Source of the DNA: Micropterix aruncella | Taxonomy: Eukaryota; Arthropoda; Insecta; Lepidoptera; Micropterigidae | Reading direction: 5' to 3' | Assembly: GCA_944548615.1 (NCBI GenBank) | Contig: OX155961.1 | Span: 17,976,334-18,040,333 of the forward strand | DNA length: 64,000 bases | Shown: one piece after another, positions 33,214 to 45,260 of the stretch | Layout of the letters: the number at the start of each line of letters is the position of its first letter | Numbering within the stretch: position 1 is the stretch's first letter | Notes under the pieces: model-generated | Database searches by the model: none | The model's input: only the letters and a program-made list of their open reading frames with translations | What the model was told of the DNA's origin: nothing | Program-made: the position numbers and the translations under genes

Positions 33214-33755
33214 TTTAGGGGACTTGGGAAGGTTTACGTTAAGAAAAAGGTACAGGGTATTTTGACTAAAAACCCCATTTATAGCATTGAGAATTTCGAC
33301 AATATCAATTTTTCGCAGCTCTATTGACCTACTTGAGTATTATTATTCTTAATTCTTTCTATTATTGACTATTTTACAATTGCGTTTTTTTTTCTTCTAA
33401 CTATTGGCTATTAACTATAATTATTATTACCGATTTGTTTGTGTTTTTTCTTTAAAATATCTTCCCGTATGATAATTTGTGAAATCATCCTATATTTGTT
33501 TGATTATTTAGTACTATTGTCGACATGGAAATTTTACAAAATTATGTAAGAATTTTGATTTAAAATATTGGAAAATGTTGTTTCCTCTATATAACCTAGA
33601 AAATCTGCGCTTGGATGTTCAACTTTCATACCTTGCAATACCGACGTTCATACCTTATACCTTAATAGGTATTTATTTAAATATTATAATTGTTATTTTT
33701 GTTAGTATTGACATAACCAAGTGTAGGAATTCCTATCAACTGGTTTGAAATAAAA
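33214..33755 (-). repeat. Long inverted-repeat pair, left member
   Basis: About 540 bases match the reverse complement of 38405-38990 over the full length. Shared words include AAAGGTACAGGGTATTTTGA, CTATTATTGACTATTTTACA, TATCTTCCCGTATGATAATT and CCTATCAACTGGTTTGAAAT. No ORF of note. It is probably a noncoding mobile element. Confidence 0.8.
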
Positions 33756-33859
33756 TTTTAAAAAAAAGACAAGGCGAAATAAAAAATCTGAAATAATTAT
33801 GTTTTCGTAGTCTAGATATTTTTTAATTAGTTTCATGTAATTTTCAATCAGTAATTTTA

Positions 33860-33970
33860 TACGGCGGCTGCAACGTCGCCGAAACGTCGGGTGCTACAAA
33901 CTTCACGCGGTAAATTCGTCTTATCCTATTTATAATGTCAAACAACCGCGATATTCTTCGATTTCATGTT
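33860..33970. repeat. Penelope-type terminal unit, half copy
   Basis: CGGCGGCTGCAACGTCGCCG then AAACGTCGGGTGCTACAAAC and the tail AATGTCAAACAACCGCGATA. Confidence 0.8.
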
Positions 33971-34429
33971 TCCCTTAATTTTTACTAGTATACAAAAGTG
34001 AAGATGAAAAGGTGATTTTTTTTTCAAACAAATTGCTTGACTTGGCATGCGTGTCGACTGTCGACTGCAAGAGCGAGTGAACCGAGCAATGTTTAGGCAG
34101 CAGACTGTATTAAATAACAATACGAGTATTCTTCTAGCCGCCAACCTACCCTTTTCCCACTGCAATCGCTCAAAACCAGTCGTTGAGTATTGAATAAAAA
34201 AACATCTTTTAAAACCCGTTTTTAAACAAATGTGGAGATGTGACGCATGCGAATGCGCATTGGTAATGTTTGTATTGTAAACAGTACCGCATTTTGAAGA
34301 TAATCGCAGCCGGCATCTTGAGAGATTATCGTATCGTATCATGGCACATTTTATCAGAAGCCTAACGCCCTATCTAGTTGAAAAATAAATAGTATAGTAA
34401 TAGTACATATTATTAATCATGTGTCAATA
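33971..34429. other. Unassigned sequence
   Basis: A 134-codon minus-strand frame spans part of this stretch and runs into the Penelope terminal unit. It has no recognisable domain and is not called. Confidence 0.4.
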
Positions 34430-35115
34430 ATAATAATAATAATAATAAAAATAAAACTCTTTATTCTTAAGAAAAGGCGAGCTTATTGCCTGCAGGCAAT
34501 ATTTTAGAGCTAACCTATACTATTGTAAGAACATTATTTGCGAGTAGACTACATAACTTAACCTATATAAAGAGTATGACAAATAAAATAGAGGAGGATA
34601 GAAAGAAGTATATACTTTACTCTTTGTGGGCACAGATTTGCCACATCAAAATAATCTAACACCTATAGGGAGGCTAAAGTTTTAAAAGGAGGGGAATGGG
34701 AGGGGAAAGGGAATTTATCTGGAGGATTTCAAATGCTCTCTGAGTCTGTTTTTAAAAGTTGTTATGCTTGGCGCGGTTCTCACATTTTTCGGCAAAGCAT
34801 TCCAAAGACGGGCTCCATGCACGGTGAAAGAGAATGAGAAGAAGTCACTGCTGTGACTAGGGATAGAGAGTAGCAGGTTGTTTTTTGATCTCAGAGGGCG
34901 TTCATGAGCCGATAGTGCAGTAAATCTGCCGGTAAGATAATTGGGAGCGACGCCATCCAAGATCTTGAAAAGCATACAGAGAACTCGCATGTCTCTTTTC
35001 TCCCGGGTCGACAGCTAGTGAAGCTTCTCTCTGTACTCCGTGATGTGGCCAAATTTTCTGAGGCCATGGATATACCCACGGAGCAGCTAACCAGGATATA
35101 CCGAATGCGGCACTC
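34430..35115 (-). pseudogene. LINE 3' fragment (CR1/Jockey-type C terminus)
   Basis: The minus strand encodes RDMRVLCMLFKILDGVAPNY, ERPLRSKNNLLLSIPSHSS and FTVHGARLWNALPKNVRTAP, ending KNRLREHLKSSR and a stop near 34715. Upstream, TEYREKLH is interrupted by a TAG stop, and the frame shifts farther up, so this copy is dead. The 3' UTR ends in AATAAA and an (ATT)n tail at about 34430-34455. It resembles but is not identical to the fragment at 10605-11128. Confidence 0.82.
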
Positions 35116-35339
35116 AAGCGCGGAACTTCTGTTTAAATATTGAATTGTAGATTTTTATGATAAGATTTATTAAAAATTTTGGACGATTCATGATTATTTT
35201 TCAGTTCCACCTCCTAATAGTACCCATTTCGTATATCGTTATCGCAACAAAAACATATAATAAAATTGTAGATACGGAATAGGTACCTATTCATTTTATA
35301 TCAAAACCAGAAAAATAACGTAAACCTAGATTTTGGTAG
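35116..35339. other. AT-rich sequence, no gene recognised
   Basis: Nothing supportable was seen. Confidence 0.5.
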
Positions 35340-35995
35340 AAACATTGTTTATATATGGTTTATATAGTACGTTCTGGCAACGTTTCTGAGCCGGCGACTT
35401 GCAGGTGGCGCTGACAGCATTGTTCGACGAAATTAATAACAATGTATTTTGCTATCTACAATAACATTGATAATGGGCCCGATTGCGTTTCTTTGTGAAC
35501 TAAAACTGAAATTAGTTCAAGCGTACGAGATAGAGCAATACATTAGGGCGGAATATGAAACGAACGATTGTCGATAAAAACTACCTGTCGAACTCATACT
35601 CGTCGGAATAAATTTGAACGCATTTCGTGCGGTGTTAGATTCAGATGTGGGTAGTTCAACCGTTCATTTCACATTCCGCTTTAGCGTATTGCCCTGTTTC
35701 TTTCACACGGACTAATTTCCGATTTTAGTTCGCGAAGAAACGCAATCGAGCTCAATGAGTGGTTTTTTTTTCAATAAAGAACTGATTGGTTGTAAAACCC
35801 ATTAGTTAACCAATGATAACAATAATAACATCCAATTATTAGTGCCGGCTATCGCATTGATTATATAACAGAAATAATACAGATACATTAGAATGCCATC
35901 TAATAAGCGCGCAATGATTACATACTGAAACATGTATATCTGCAAAAAGGAAATAAGGCACTGAGCAATCGAATACCCTATATAATCAATGGTAA
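35340..35995. repeat. M2 copy with a nested palindromic element
   Basis: The outer blocks (GAGCCGGCGACTTGCAGGTG, GTAAAACCCATTAGTTAACC, GCCGGCTATCGCATTG) and the right terminus CCCTATATAATCAATGG are M2. The copy is split at about 35475 by the element listed next. Confidence 0.7.
35475..35753. mobile_element. Nested MITE with CGATTGCGTTTCTT inverted ends
   Basis: The left end GGGCCCGATTGCGTTTCTT and the right end, read inward, GAGCTCGATTGCGTTTCTTC are inverted copies that extend into ACTAAAA. The flanking AAT(G) at both sides is the likely short target duplication. It interrupts the M2 consensus between GATAATG and the TGTTTTTATAAAG-type block, so it is younger than the M2 copy. Confidence 0.75.
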
Positions 35996-36364
35996 ATCGA
36001 TGATAAAACGAAAATGACGATCGAAATCAAAAAATCATAATTCATCATAATCGATCATGACCAAATCTGGCCACTTAACTAAATATTTTTATCGTTTATC
36101 GTAAAGATAAAAAGCTCACCTAAAACTATAAATTTGGAACAGAAATATAATGAAGTCATATATTTCTGAAATAGTTTAGGAGAAAAAAAATAACTATCTG
36201 AGTTTTATTTTATTTTATTCGGTACTCAAATAAACTATTGATAATCCTAACATTGTTAAGGCACTATACTTACATGACTATATCAATATCCTTTTTATAC
36301 CAGTATACAAATAATTTCACAATGAAATGGGACGGCGTCTACCAATGGAAAATATAGATAAAAC
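35996..36364. other. AT-rich sequence, no gene recognised
   Basis: Nothing supportable was seen. Confidence 0.5.
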
Positions 36365-36640
36365 CATTGATTATATATGGTATTAGATTGCTCCCTCCAT
36401 AGTACAATTTGGCAACCCTTTCGCGCCGGAAACATGCAGGTGGCGCTGATAAGATTCACGGCGAAAGTAATAGCGATTTGTTTGGTAAAGAACACTGATA
36501 AAAAAAGTTTTTTTTTTAAATAACTGCTTGACGATAAAAACCCAACAATTTAACTAATAATAACTATAATAACATTAACTATAATATAACATTAGTTATT
36601 TGTGTTACCTATCGCATTTTTATATAGGCTGATTACACCA
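36365..36640. repeat. MITE-like repeat family M2 copy
   Basis: It starts CATTGATTATATATGGTATT and passes through GCGCCGGAAACATGCAGGTG and GATAAAAACCCAACAATTTA to a GTTACCTATCGCATTTTTAT block. Confidence 0.7.
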
Positions 36641-37274
36641 CAGTCTATCTATATCTATCTATCTATCTGAACATTAAAGTGCGTAATTTTTAAGTTTTTA
36701 AACCTTTATACCCAATTACAAATTCACATCTTTAAGTAAAAAATACTAAATTAACGCGAATTCTGATTTAAAAAAACGTTTCAAATTATATTTTTATTTT
36801 ATACCACATAGGAGTGTATAGAGCGCCATCTATAGTGTGCCGTTATACTGTTATTCCATGAACTCCGCCTCTCTTTAAGTTACTCACGGAGTTTTATAAG
36901 AATAAAGACATTAAATATACAAAGGCATTTAATAAATTCAATTTTGTTTTACCATTTGCAAAACTAAACTTAGCAAGGCTAGATGTATATTATTTCAACA
37001 TGCTCCCAGAAAGTTTTAAAATAATTAAGAAGGAAAGTTGATTCAAAAAGTTGCTAAACTGGAGTTCCTTTTATAAAATGCTTTTTATTTGCTCGATGAC
37101 TTCATTAACATTAAGAATCACTAATTAAAAGAGTATAATTACATTGTATAAATAATGAATGTCATAAAGGGCATTTATAAATTTCATAAATGGCTATTAC
37201 ATGATTTAATTTTTGGTTATTTGAATTTTGTTCAATTAAATCCGAACATTACATATTCCGATTGTAATTAAAAA
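36641..37274. other. AT-rich sequence with short (TATC)n
   Basis: A CTAT/TATC run lies at about 36645-36668. The rest is AT-rich with no gene. Confidence 0.5.
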
Positions 37275-37455
37275 ATATATTATAAATAGGATAGAAAACG
37301 AATTTACCGCGTGAAATTTGTAGACCCTGTGCAGGGTAGACCCTGGACAACGGCGGCTGCAACGTCACCGAAACGTCGGGTGCTACAAATCTCACGCGGT
37401 AAATTCGTTTTCTATCCTATTTATAATGTCAAACAACCGCGATAGTCTTCGATTT
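37275..37455. repeat. Penelope-type terminal unit with collapsed partner
   Basis: A truncated left arm (TTTACCGCGTGAAATTTGTA) at 37303 is followed by a complete right arm (GGCGGCTGCAACGTCACCGA, AAACGTCGGGTGCTACAAAT, GTCAAACAACCGCGATAGTC). Confidence 0.82.
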
Positions 37456-37716
37456 TATAAAAAATATATTGTTTTTTGTTACCACTTTGTTAAGTATTTT
37501 GAATTATTTTGACTTATTTTGATTTTATATAATCTTGATTATTTTATTGATTATTTGTATTTGTATTTTAGTGAATAGATGTTAATAACTATTTTTGAGA
37601 AGTGGTGATTTTTTTGTAATACCTTTTTTTATAAAGTGCTAATTATTGTCATTGCGGATATGCACTCTACAAACAAAATATAACATGATTTACCTACTAG
37701 TCTGTAAAAAGCTTTT

Positions 37717-38040
37717 TCTTTATGTTTCAAGTGGTATAGTTCCAGGTTATATAAATAAATATGTTGTTGTACTTAGCATACCATATCTATGGGTAATTAT
37801 AATGTTATAACTAGACATATTATAAAACAATAGAGATCTTTGTACTTTGTGTGTTACACTCAATCTTTATGTGTTCCGAATAAGTGGCACAGTTCTAAAT
37901 TATATAAATAAACATTTTGTTGTATTTAGCATAAAATATTGCATGCTTTATGGGTAATTATAATGTTGCAACTAGACATAATATTATAAAACAATGAAGA
38001 ACTTTGTATTTTGAGTGTTACACACAATCTTTATCTATTC
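37717..38040. repeat. Two-unit tandem duplication, 153 bp period
   Basis: GTGG(T/C)A(T/C)AGTTC begins at 37731 and again at 37884, and both units continue through ATATAAATAAA, GGGTAATTATAATGTT and a TGTTACAC block. Confidence 0.8.
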
Positions 38041-38389
38041 AATTCAAGGTTAATTTGACTACCACTATTCAAGTGCAACAAAGAGGTAAATATTTGTATG
38101 GCTCGTCGAGTGGTCGTAGGCGATTATAGCCCCGAATAAAATGTTAAGTGGCTCTTATTCTGTCTTCCGAAGAAATAAAGCGAGACTTGATCGTCGTCGT
38201 TTGAATTTGATTGAAGTGCGCTCGAGACGGAGACGAAGACCATCGCGACCGAGCCACACAAGTCTCGTCGAACCCTCCGAAATCCTTTCATCAAAAGCCG
38301 CTAGTGGTTCTCAAAGTTCCGCCAGATGTGTCCAGAATCTATATTAATATCATATCAAACATCGAGCCGCTCTAAACGACCATGTTTTT
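38041..38389. other. Unassigned GC-richer stretch
   Basis: A 68-codon plus-strand frame at 38141 is arginine-rich (RRRRPSRPSH) but shows no domain. Not called as a gene. Confidence 0.4.
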
Positions 38390-39175
38390 AACACGCTTTT
38401 ATTATTTTTTATTTTTTGTTATTTATTTATTTCAAACCAGTTGATAGGAGTTCCTACACTTGGTTAAGTCAAAAGTAATGAAAATAACAAGTATAATATT
38501 TAAATAAATACCTATTAAGGTATAACATATGAACGTCAGTATTGCAAGGTTGAACATCCAAGCGTTGAACATCCAAGCGCAGATTTTCTAGGTTATATAA
38601 TGTAGAGGAAACAACATTTTCCAATATTTTCAATCAAAATTCTTAAGTAATTTCGTAAAATTTTCCATCTAATTTTCTATATAATCCTAAGTACTAAATA
38701 ATCAAATAAATATTTGATAATTTCCCAAATTATCATACGGGAAGATATTTTAAAGAAAAAACACAAATACAAACAAATCAGTAATAATAATTATTGTCAA
38801 TAGCCAATAAGTGTGAAGAAGAAAAAAAAACGCAATTGTAAAATAGTCAATAATAGAAAGAATAAGTAATAATAATAGTCAAGTAGGTCAATAGAGCTGC
38901 GAAAAATTGATGTTGTCGAAATCCTCAATGCTATAAATCGGGTTTTTAGTCAAAATACCCTGTACCTTTTTCTTAAAGTGAACCTCCCCTGGTCGACCTG
39001 TATGTAACTAACTATGTAATGGAATCTTCTCTTACGTTCAGTAACCTGATAGATGGCGTTCTAAACACGCCTATACGGTGCCATATCTCAAAATAAAATA
39101 TTAACATAATCAAACTATTTTTGAAGCTATAATTCTTATTATTTTAGTATTATTTACATGAACATGTTAATTAAC
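38390..39175. repeat. Mosaic: R120 end split by the inverted-pair member, then M1 fragment
   Basis: AACACGCTTTTATTA (38390-38404) is the R120 end, but its continuation GGTCGACCTGTATGTAACT resumes only at 38991. Positions 38405-38990 are the right member of the inverted pair (see 33214-33755). From 39027 to 39172 an M1 fragment follows (TTCTCTTACGTTCAGTAACC). Confidence 0.78.
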
Positions 39176-40400
39176 ACGCTTTTATTAGGTCGACCTGTAT
39201 GTAACTAACTATGTAATGGAATCTAAGGTAACTAATTTATCCATCTTCCAAGGATCGTAGCGTCATGAAAATTGGCAGATGTATGTAGTTCTGATGACAA
39301 TACAATAATATGGTACTGTCGAACTGATCTGATGATGGAGTTGGAAGATATGAACTGGAACTTCATGATGGAACATCGTATCATAGCTGTGTTTCAAGGA
39401 ACCCTTATTTATCCTTCAGAAAAGAGCATTACGGATTATTGCCAGAGCTAAACGTATAGAAACATGTAGACCTATTTTTAAAAGATTGAAAATCATGACT
39501 CTCACATCACTTTACTTATATAGGCTATTATTAGATTTTTACACCGAAAAGGAAAGTTACGTAAAATTTAAAGATACACATAATAAAAACACCAGAAACA
39601 AGAATAATTTCATTCTACCATGCGTGGTTTTAAACGCTGCTAGGCAAAGTACCGAATTCTCAGGGCCTTATTATTTTAACCGCCTACCAGTTAGCATAAA
39701 AGACAATAGCAATCTCAGAACGTTCCAAAAACTTTTAAAGGATTTTTTTACAACCAATACGTTTTACTCTATTGAGGAATTTATAAATTTTACAAAATGA
39801 CTTTTTTTACAAAATACTGATTATTTCATTTGTTGATTGTTTAAACTTGAATTAATAATTTTATTGATTGTTTTAGTTATATGGTATCTTATATTTAAAT
39901 GTAATTACAATGTATTTAGATTCTTCTTAGACAAAACAGTATAAAAATTAATTTGATTGATTATGTGATTATTGATGATTATTGCTTGTGTTTGATCATT
40001 TCTGATATTGAATATTTTAATTGTTGATAGTTTTAGTTTTACTGATTGCGCCTTATATAGCTTCTTCTTTATGAAGTTTCTTCTGAAACTAAATATTGTA
40101 TGCTCTCTGGGCAGTTTGTTAATTAAACATTGTATGTTATTTAATAATTCCCACAATAAAGAACTAATCTAATCTAATCTTTGGACTTGTTAGAAAAGTC
40201 TTGGAATGAACTTTGACCACGATTAGGTTTCAAGGTCTGATGATGACGCCGGAAGATAGGCACTGGCATTCCATGATGGAATATCGTATCATAGCCGTGT
40301 TTGGTCTTGTTAGAAAGGTCTTGTAATGAACTTTGACCACGATAAGTTTCAAGGTCTGATGATGAAGCCGGATTTTTTGGTTTTCCGTGTTTTTTAAGTG
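39176..40400 (-). repeat. Element R120, copy c, interrupted by a LINE
   Basis: It begins AACACGCTTTTATTAGGTCG, carries tandem units of the R120 type, and is interrupted at 39394/40181. The unit word GTGTTT|GGACTTGTTAGAAAAGTC is split exactly there. It resumes and ends near 40400. Confidence 0.8.
39395..40180 (+). pseudogene. 5'-truncated LINE (CR1/Jockey-type) inserted in R120
   Basis: The open frame starts at the very 5' edge (39396) with FILQKRALRIIARAKRIETC, continues with RPIFKRLKIMTLTSLYLYRL and PYYFNRLPVSIKDNSNLRTF, and stops at 39800. This is the classic end of a LINE reverse transcriptase ORF and is uninterrupted. A 380-base 3' UTR ends in AATAAAGAACTAATCTAATC. The clean insertion and open frame imply a fairly recent event. 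No full-length capacity remains. Confidence 0.88.
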
Positions 40401-40490
40401 TAAGCTTGTACTGGATGGCTTAAAAGGACAGTCTCTGGGACCCAATGACAGCTCAATTTCGTGTAATGTTCATTTTACCTCATATTAATA

Positions 40491-42221
40491 TTGGGTCCTT
40501 ACCTATGTAATTGTTGTTTTTTCACACTGGCCACTTTGAACTCGGATAAGTCGGGTCTGAGTTGGAATTTCAAATTCAAATAAATTTTAATTCAAGGCCA
40601 TGTTATTCTTTTTTAAGAATTAGCTGTGTATTTCTCTTTGCGTTGTTTGTTTTTGCTCAAATATTTTCGTTTGTGCAACCACCGTAAAGTTGAAAATTTG
40701 CATTATTTTCAAATATGACATATTGTGCCGGTGTTCTTGCAGTCTGGCTATATAGTTACCGTAAATGTGTACTGTTATGAATTTCAAGCAATGGTGCAAC
40801 ACCTTGTGATTAAATAACTGAGCCCGGTCAATCGCTCATCGCCACTACTTCTGCATGACAACGTATAACCACAGATTTCACTGCAAACAGTCGCAAAGTT
40901 GCAGGAGTTGCGGTTGGAGACTCTTGGTCACCCACCGTACTTGCCAGACCTTGCTCCAATCGGTCTAGGACAAGTGGGCGCGGCCAACTGTGCGCGGCCG
41001 ACTGGGCGCTAGGCCAACTGGGCGCAGGGACAACTGGGCGCGAGCAAAGTGGGCTCGGGACAGGTGGGAGCCAAAAATATATTATGCAATATATTTTTTA
41101 TTGTGACTGACGAGAAATATTTTTATTTCTACATTATATAAAAATTAACTAATAGTGAAACATTAACTTCGTAGCTATACTGTGATACACCCGTTTCAGA
41201 GCTAGCGTTTACATGGGATTTAACATTTACATAATAAATACTTAATAAATTTAGTGCAAAATATCAATAAAATATCATAAAATGCACAGCTTATTTATGG
41301 TCAGGTATATATTTCTATTATAATTACTAGTATTTTAAATACTTTCCTAATATATAAATAAAACTATTCTAAATACTATGAAAGCTTTTAAATACATTTA
41401 CGCAAATAGGTTACAAGACTGGAAATAGTTGATGCTCTGTTGATATAATATAGATCGTTTTATTTGTATAATTATTTTACAGCTAACGTACTCGTAAGTT
41501 CAAAGACGCCCTAGGCCGAAGGGGTGCCTGTTGCTGTTCTTGTGATTTATCCCTATTTAATTTGATTATATTTAAAATTATTATAACTTTTTAAAATTGA
41601 TTTTTGTGACATGCATATCGAATTTATAAATTTATTTATTTAAGTATTTAATATGTAAATGTTAAATTCCATGTAAACGCTAGCTCTGAAACTGGTGTAT
41701 CACAATATAACTACGAAGGTAATGTTTCACCATTACTTATTTTTTTATATAATGTAGCAATAAAAATATTTCTCCTCAGTTACAATAAATAAATATATAA
41801 ATTTATTGCATAATATAATCTTGGCGCCCACCTGTCCCGCGCCCTCTTAGCTCGCGCCCAGTTGGCCTAGCGCCCAGTCGGCGGCGCCCAGTTAGCAGCG
41901 CCCAGTCGGTCGCGCCTAGTTGGCCGCGCCCACTTGTCCCATCCCCTGCTCCAATAGTTTTTTTATCAGAATATAGATAACTTTTTACAAGAGAAAAAAA
42001 TCTACCTAAAGAGTCGGTGAAAAACGCCTTCAAAGCATTTATTGGATCCTGTCTACGAGAGTTTTACAGCAGAGGAATTAAGCAACTCCCATCAGAATAA
42101 CAAATCTGCATAGGGGTCAATATTTGTATTAATTAAATACATATTTTTCATACAAAGTTTATGACCTTAAATTTCCTTTATAGAACAGCAACTTCAAAGG
42201 TAAGGTAAGGTAAGGACCCAA
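40491..42221 (+). mobile_element. Deleted mariner-like element with TA target site, split by a foldback
   Basis: The left terminus TTGGGTCCTTACCTATG (40491) and the right terminus AAGGTAAGGACCCAA (ending 42221) are inverted, and each is flanked by TA (40489-40490; 42222-42223). The interior retains KLQELRLETLGHPPYLPDLA at about 40895-40957, the block before the third catalytic aspartate. The foldback element 40961-41946 interrupts it right there. Excluding that insertion, about 736 bases remain, so the N-terminal and most catalytic sequence is deleted. Confidence 0.88.
40961..41946. mobile_element. Foldback-like element with 9 bp target duplication
   Basis: Nonamers TGCTCCAAT at 40952-40960 and 41947-41955 flank the element. 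Both ends carry the inverted word GGGACAAGTGGGCGCGGCCAAC-type sequence, then subterminal tandem GC-rich motifs (GGCCAACTGGGCGC) for about 100 bases, then a long AT-rich inverted arm (AGCTAGCGTTTACATGG near 41199 facing CCATGTAAACGCTAGCT near 41670). Arms are roughly 300 bases or more. Nine-base duplications and tandem subterminal motifs fit Foldback/Mutator-type elements. No transposase. Confidence 0.85.
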
Positions 42222-42223
42222 TA

Positions 42224-45157
42224 CTCTGGCTATGGTTGAAGGTGCATACTCATAAGTGACCGCGACCGTTCTGCCTGTTTTGTAGGTATTTCGGGCGATG
42301 AGCAAAAGTAGTGTGAAGTTGTTTTGGTGTATGAAATGTTGGACATGAAAAGATACACGAATTTGCACTATTTAGGATAAAGAGGGGGGGCTTTTGGCCG
42401 CTACACCCGATTTGGTGCCTCGTTTTACTAATATAGATCAATTTCCAATTTTTGTTATATTTTTAAATTTCAAACATTAAACACAAAATTTTCTCTTAAT
42501 ATTTTGTGTCGCGAATATTTTTTGACAGTAGTGACTTTATTTCACAAGCGGTAAAAATATTGGAGAAACACATGTAACAGTGACAGTGATATGTAACGTG
42601 TAATTATAGGCACTTACGTGTGAACTTGTAACTTTGTGACTTGTCACTTTCGAGAAACAGGACCCTGTACACCTTAAATAAATAAAAAAAAAAAAAATAT
42701 GGTCACTTATAACTAAAAAAAAAATTTATGTGAAAATTTCTATTCTGATTTTCTTCAATTAGCTTGACATTTTTACCATTTTATTTACTATTATTATTTA
42801 TTTTTATATTTATATTTTATTGTCTATTAATTATTGTGACTCTTTTATTTTCTCTCTACAATCCATTGTATTTCGTGTTTGTAGGACCATAAAATTTTAT
42901 ATGTCATGACAACTCAATTGATAATTCTCATGTCAAAATGTAATAAAGTAAGTTATCATTTTAATACTTTTTTTAGTATAGGTATCATGTCAAATAATTA
43001 CCTGATTGCCTTTGCTTGATAGTTTTAAGTATCTAATGCGATTATTATAAATTATGTGGTAAGACTCTTAACCCCTGGGATGCCAAAACCGCCAATCGGT
43101 GGTTGTCGTGTCAATCATAAACACGCGTCGCCATTTTGGCCCGCTTCCATATAATATTATATGAATATATGATATATACATTACCAACAAGATTATTTAT
43201 TAGGTAACTATTAAAATAGTATTGTTATAATATATAGTAATATATAAGTAATATACAGTAATATAATATAAGTAATATATAGTAATAAATAAGTATAATT
43301 TATATACATATTATAATATGTATATACAAAATCGACTAAGAATGTGCAGCGCCGTTAAGAAACCTTTATTATCGATTTTTTAGAATTATTTTCATCTCAA
43401 GCGGCTATCTAAAGTATTGTGTACTAATGTTTGAACAACTATTTAAAAGGCATCGAAAACAAAAACTTAATTTGATTTCAATTTAACAGTTTATGAAACC
43501 CTGGATTTGTACAGCCGCTCCATTGGGCCTTGGGACTCTAAACTGCAATCGCACAGCAGGTAAAAGCCACCGGTCATAGCATTCAGGCAAAGTGGACTTA
43601 CTTATACAAAGAAAGGGTGCTCCCTCAAACTCTGCCCATTCGCCCGTCAAGCGATAAAAAACGGATTGAAATTCTCTCAGCTCTATGGGCGATCGCAAGG
43701 CGACGGTTATTTCAGGTAAAATATACACACCGAATAAGAGTCTGTCAATCTGTTTGATACATTTTATAATGGCGTTTCCAGAAAAAGAGCCACTTTGACG
43801 GGATATAGGAAAGAGGACAGAATAGAAGGTTTAACTTAGAAGGAAAAAAACATTATAAAGCAATAATGGATACTGTTTTATTGCAAAATACTTACAGGTG
43901 ATTCATTTCGAATGCAGAATATTTTGCAGTCTGACGGATATTTTAAAAGGTGAGATATGGTCACCCTAATATTATATAAAGCGTCTTGTCAAAAGTCAAA
44001 ATATATTTATTTGACAAATAAATATATCTTAAACTTTATATTTAAACTTAATTTAACTTTATATTATATTTAAATATACTCTTAATAATATCTATATTTA
44101 AATATAAATATAACGTTTATATTAAGTTTAAGTATAAAAGTGTAAATTTAAATATAAAAGTGTTAATTTAATATAAACGGAAGAACGATATCGGATGCTA
44201 CTGTTGTTGCAGAGATTTTTGGTGATCAAAGAGTTAACAGTAAATGAAAATGGGGCATTTGATAATGTAAAAACATCTTTTGATCTTTTATCAGGTTTCA
44301 GTAATAGGAATGAAAATAGTTTTAAATTCGGAGTAACGACTCCGCGAGAAATAATAAATACATATATGTAAAACATTAAAAAATAAAAACTCTACTGATA
44401 TCTGGTCGATGTCGACGAAAATCTTAAAGAGCTCTGTGGCGGTGGTAGCTGAACATTTGTTTATTTATTTTAATAGAATATAATTTCAAATCAAATCAAA
44501 TCTGAAAGCTCAAGATAGTTATAAATGAAATCTGTTTTTTTTTAAGGAAACAGGAAACTTTACTACATTTTTGTCAATTTGAGCTCCAGTTTTATAAGAG
44601 GCGAATTTAACATTGTGGTATTCTAAAATAAGAATCATTATTCTGAGTCAGCGTTACGTGTAGCTTTGCTAAATGCTACCAGAACACGCAAGAGAACACG
44701 CAAAGAGTCATAATATGTTTAGTCTACGCAAATATAACCGCGATACTGAGCATTGCAAACAATAACTAACGATCGCAACTTCACGCAATTATGGTCCAAA
44801 CGCGCGAGTGCACGAAATTAAATATTTCCTTTCAGTACTAGTTTGAGTGCCACTAATAACTTGATGTTATTATCGTGAGGGTGCGCTTTTCATTGAAATC
44901 ATAGATATTTTTATAATTTTATAGACATTCAAAATTAACTTTATTTTAATTTTCTTTATTTTAAGTTTACAGTGTCCACATATAACATAATATTAGCCAT
45001 AATACACCGAAAATAATAAAACTAGACCACGAAGGTAAATGTTTAGTATTATTTCAAAGACTTTAAAAAAAACCCCTCTTGAATTTCATCAAGGAATTCG
45101 TTATATCGAGGCTGAACTGTATTACAGATAACATTCCACATCGTTAATTATTTGTCT
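42224..45157. other. AT-rich stretch, no gene recognised
   Basis: Contains an AT-rich tandem-like zone at 43165-43330 (TAATATATAGTAATAAATAAG-type words) and another at 43980-44170. The word TTAACCCCTGGGATGCCAAA at 43069 could be a piggyBac-type end, but no partner is seen. An 81-codon minus frame at 43483 has no recognisable domain. Confidence 0.45.
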
Positions 45158-45260
45158 TTTCTATGTTCTTCTTTAGGAGCTTTCTATGTCTCTTCTTTGG
45201 GAGCTTTCTATGTTTCTTCTTTAGGAGCTTTCTATGTCTATGTCTTTCTTTGGGAGCTAA
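45158..45260. repeat. Minisatellite, about 24 bp unit
   Basis: TTCTTCTTT(A/G)GGAGCTTTCTATG recurs about four times. Confidence 0.85.

Noticed and set aside
33938..34342. 134-codon minus-strand frame
   Set aside because: It runs into the Penelope-type terminal unit and has no domain; composition is not protein-like.
38141..38347. 68-codon arginine-rich frame
   Set aside because: Low-complexity composition with no domain or splice context.
43069..43100. piggyBac-type end after TTAA
   Set aside because: No second end or transposase; a single short word is insufficient.
43483..43728. 81-codon minus-strand frame in a GC-richer patch
   Set aside because: No domain, no convincing splice sites, and no match to the missing N-terminal CHSY blocks.
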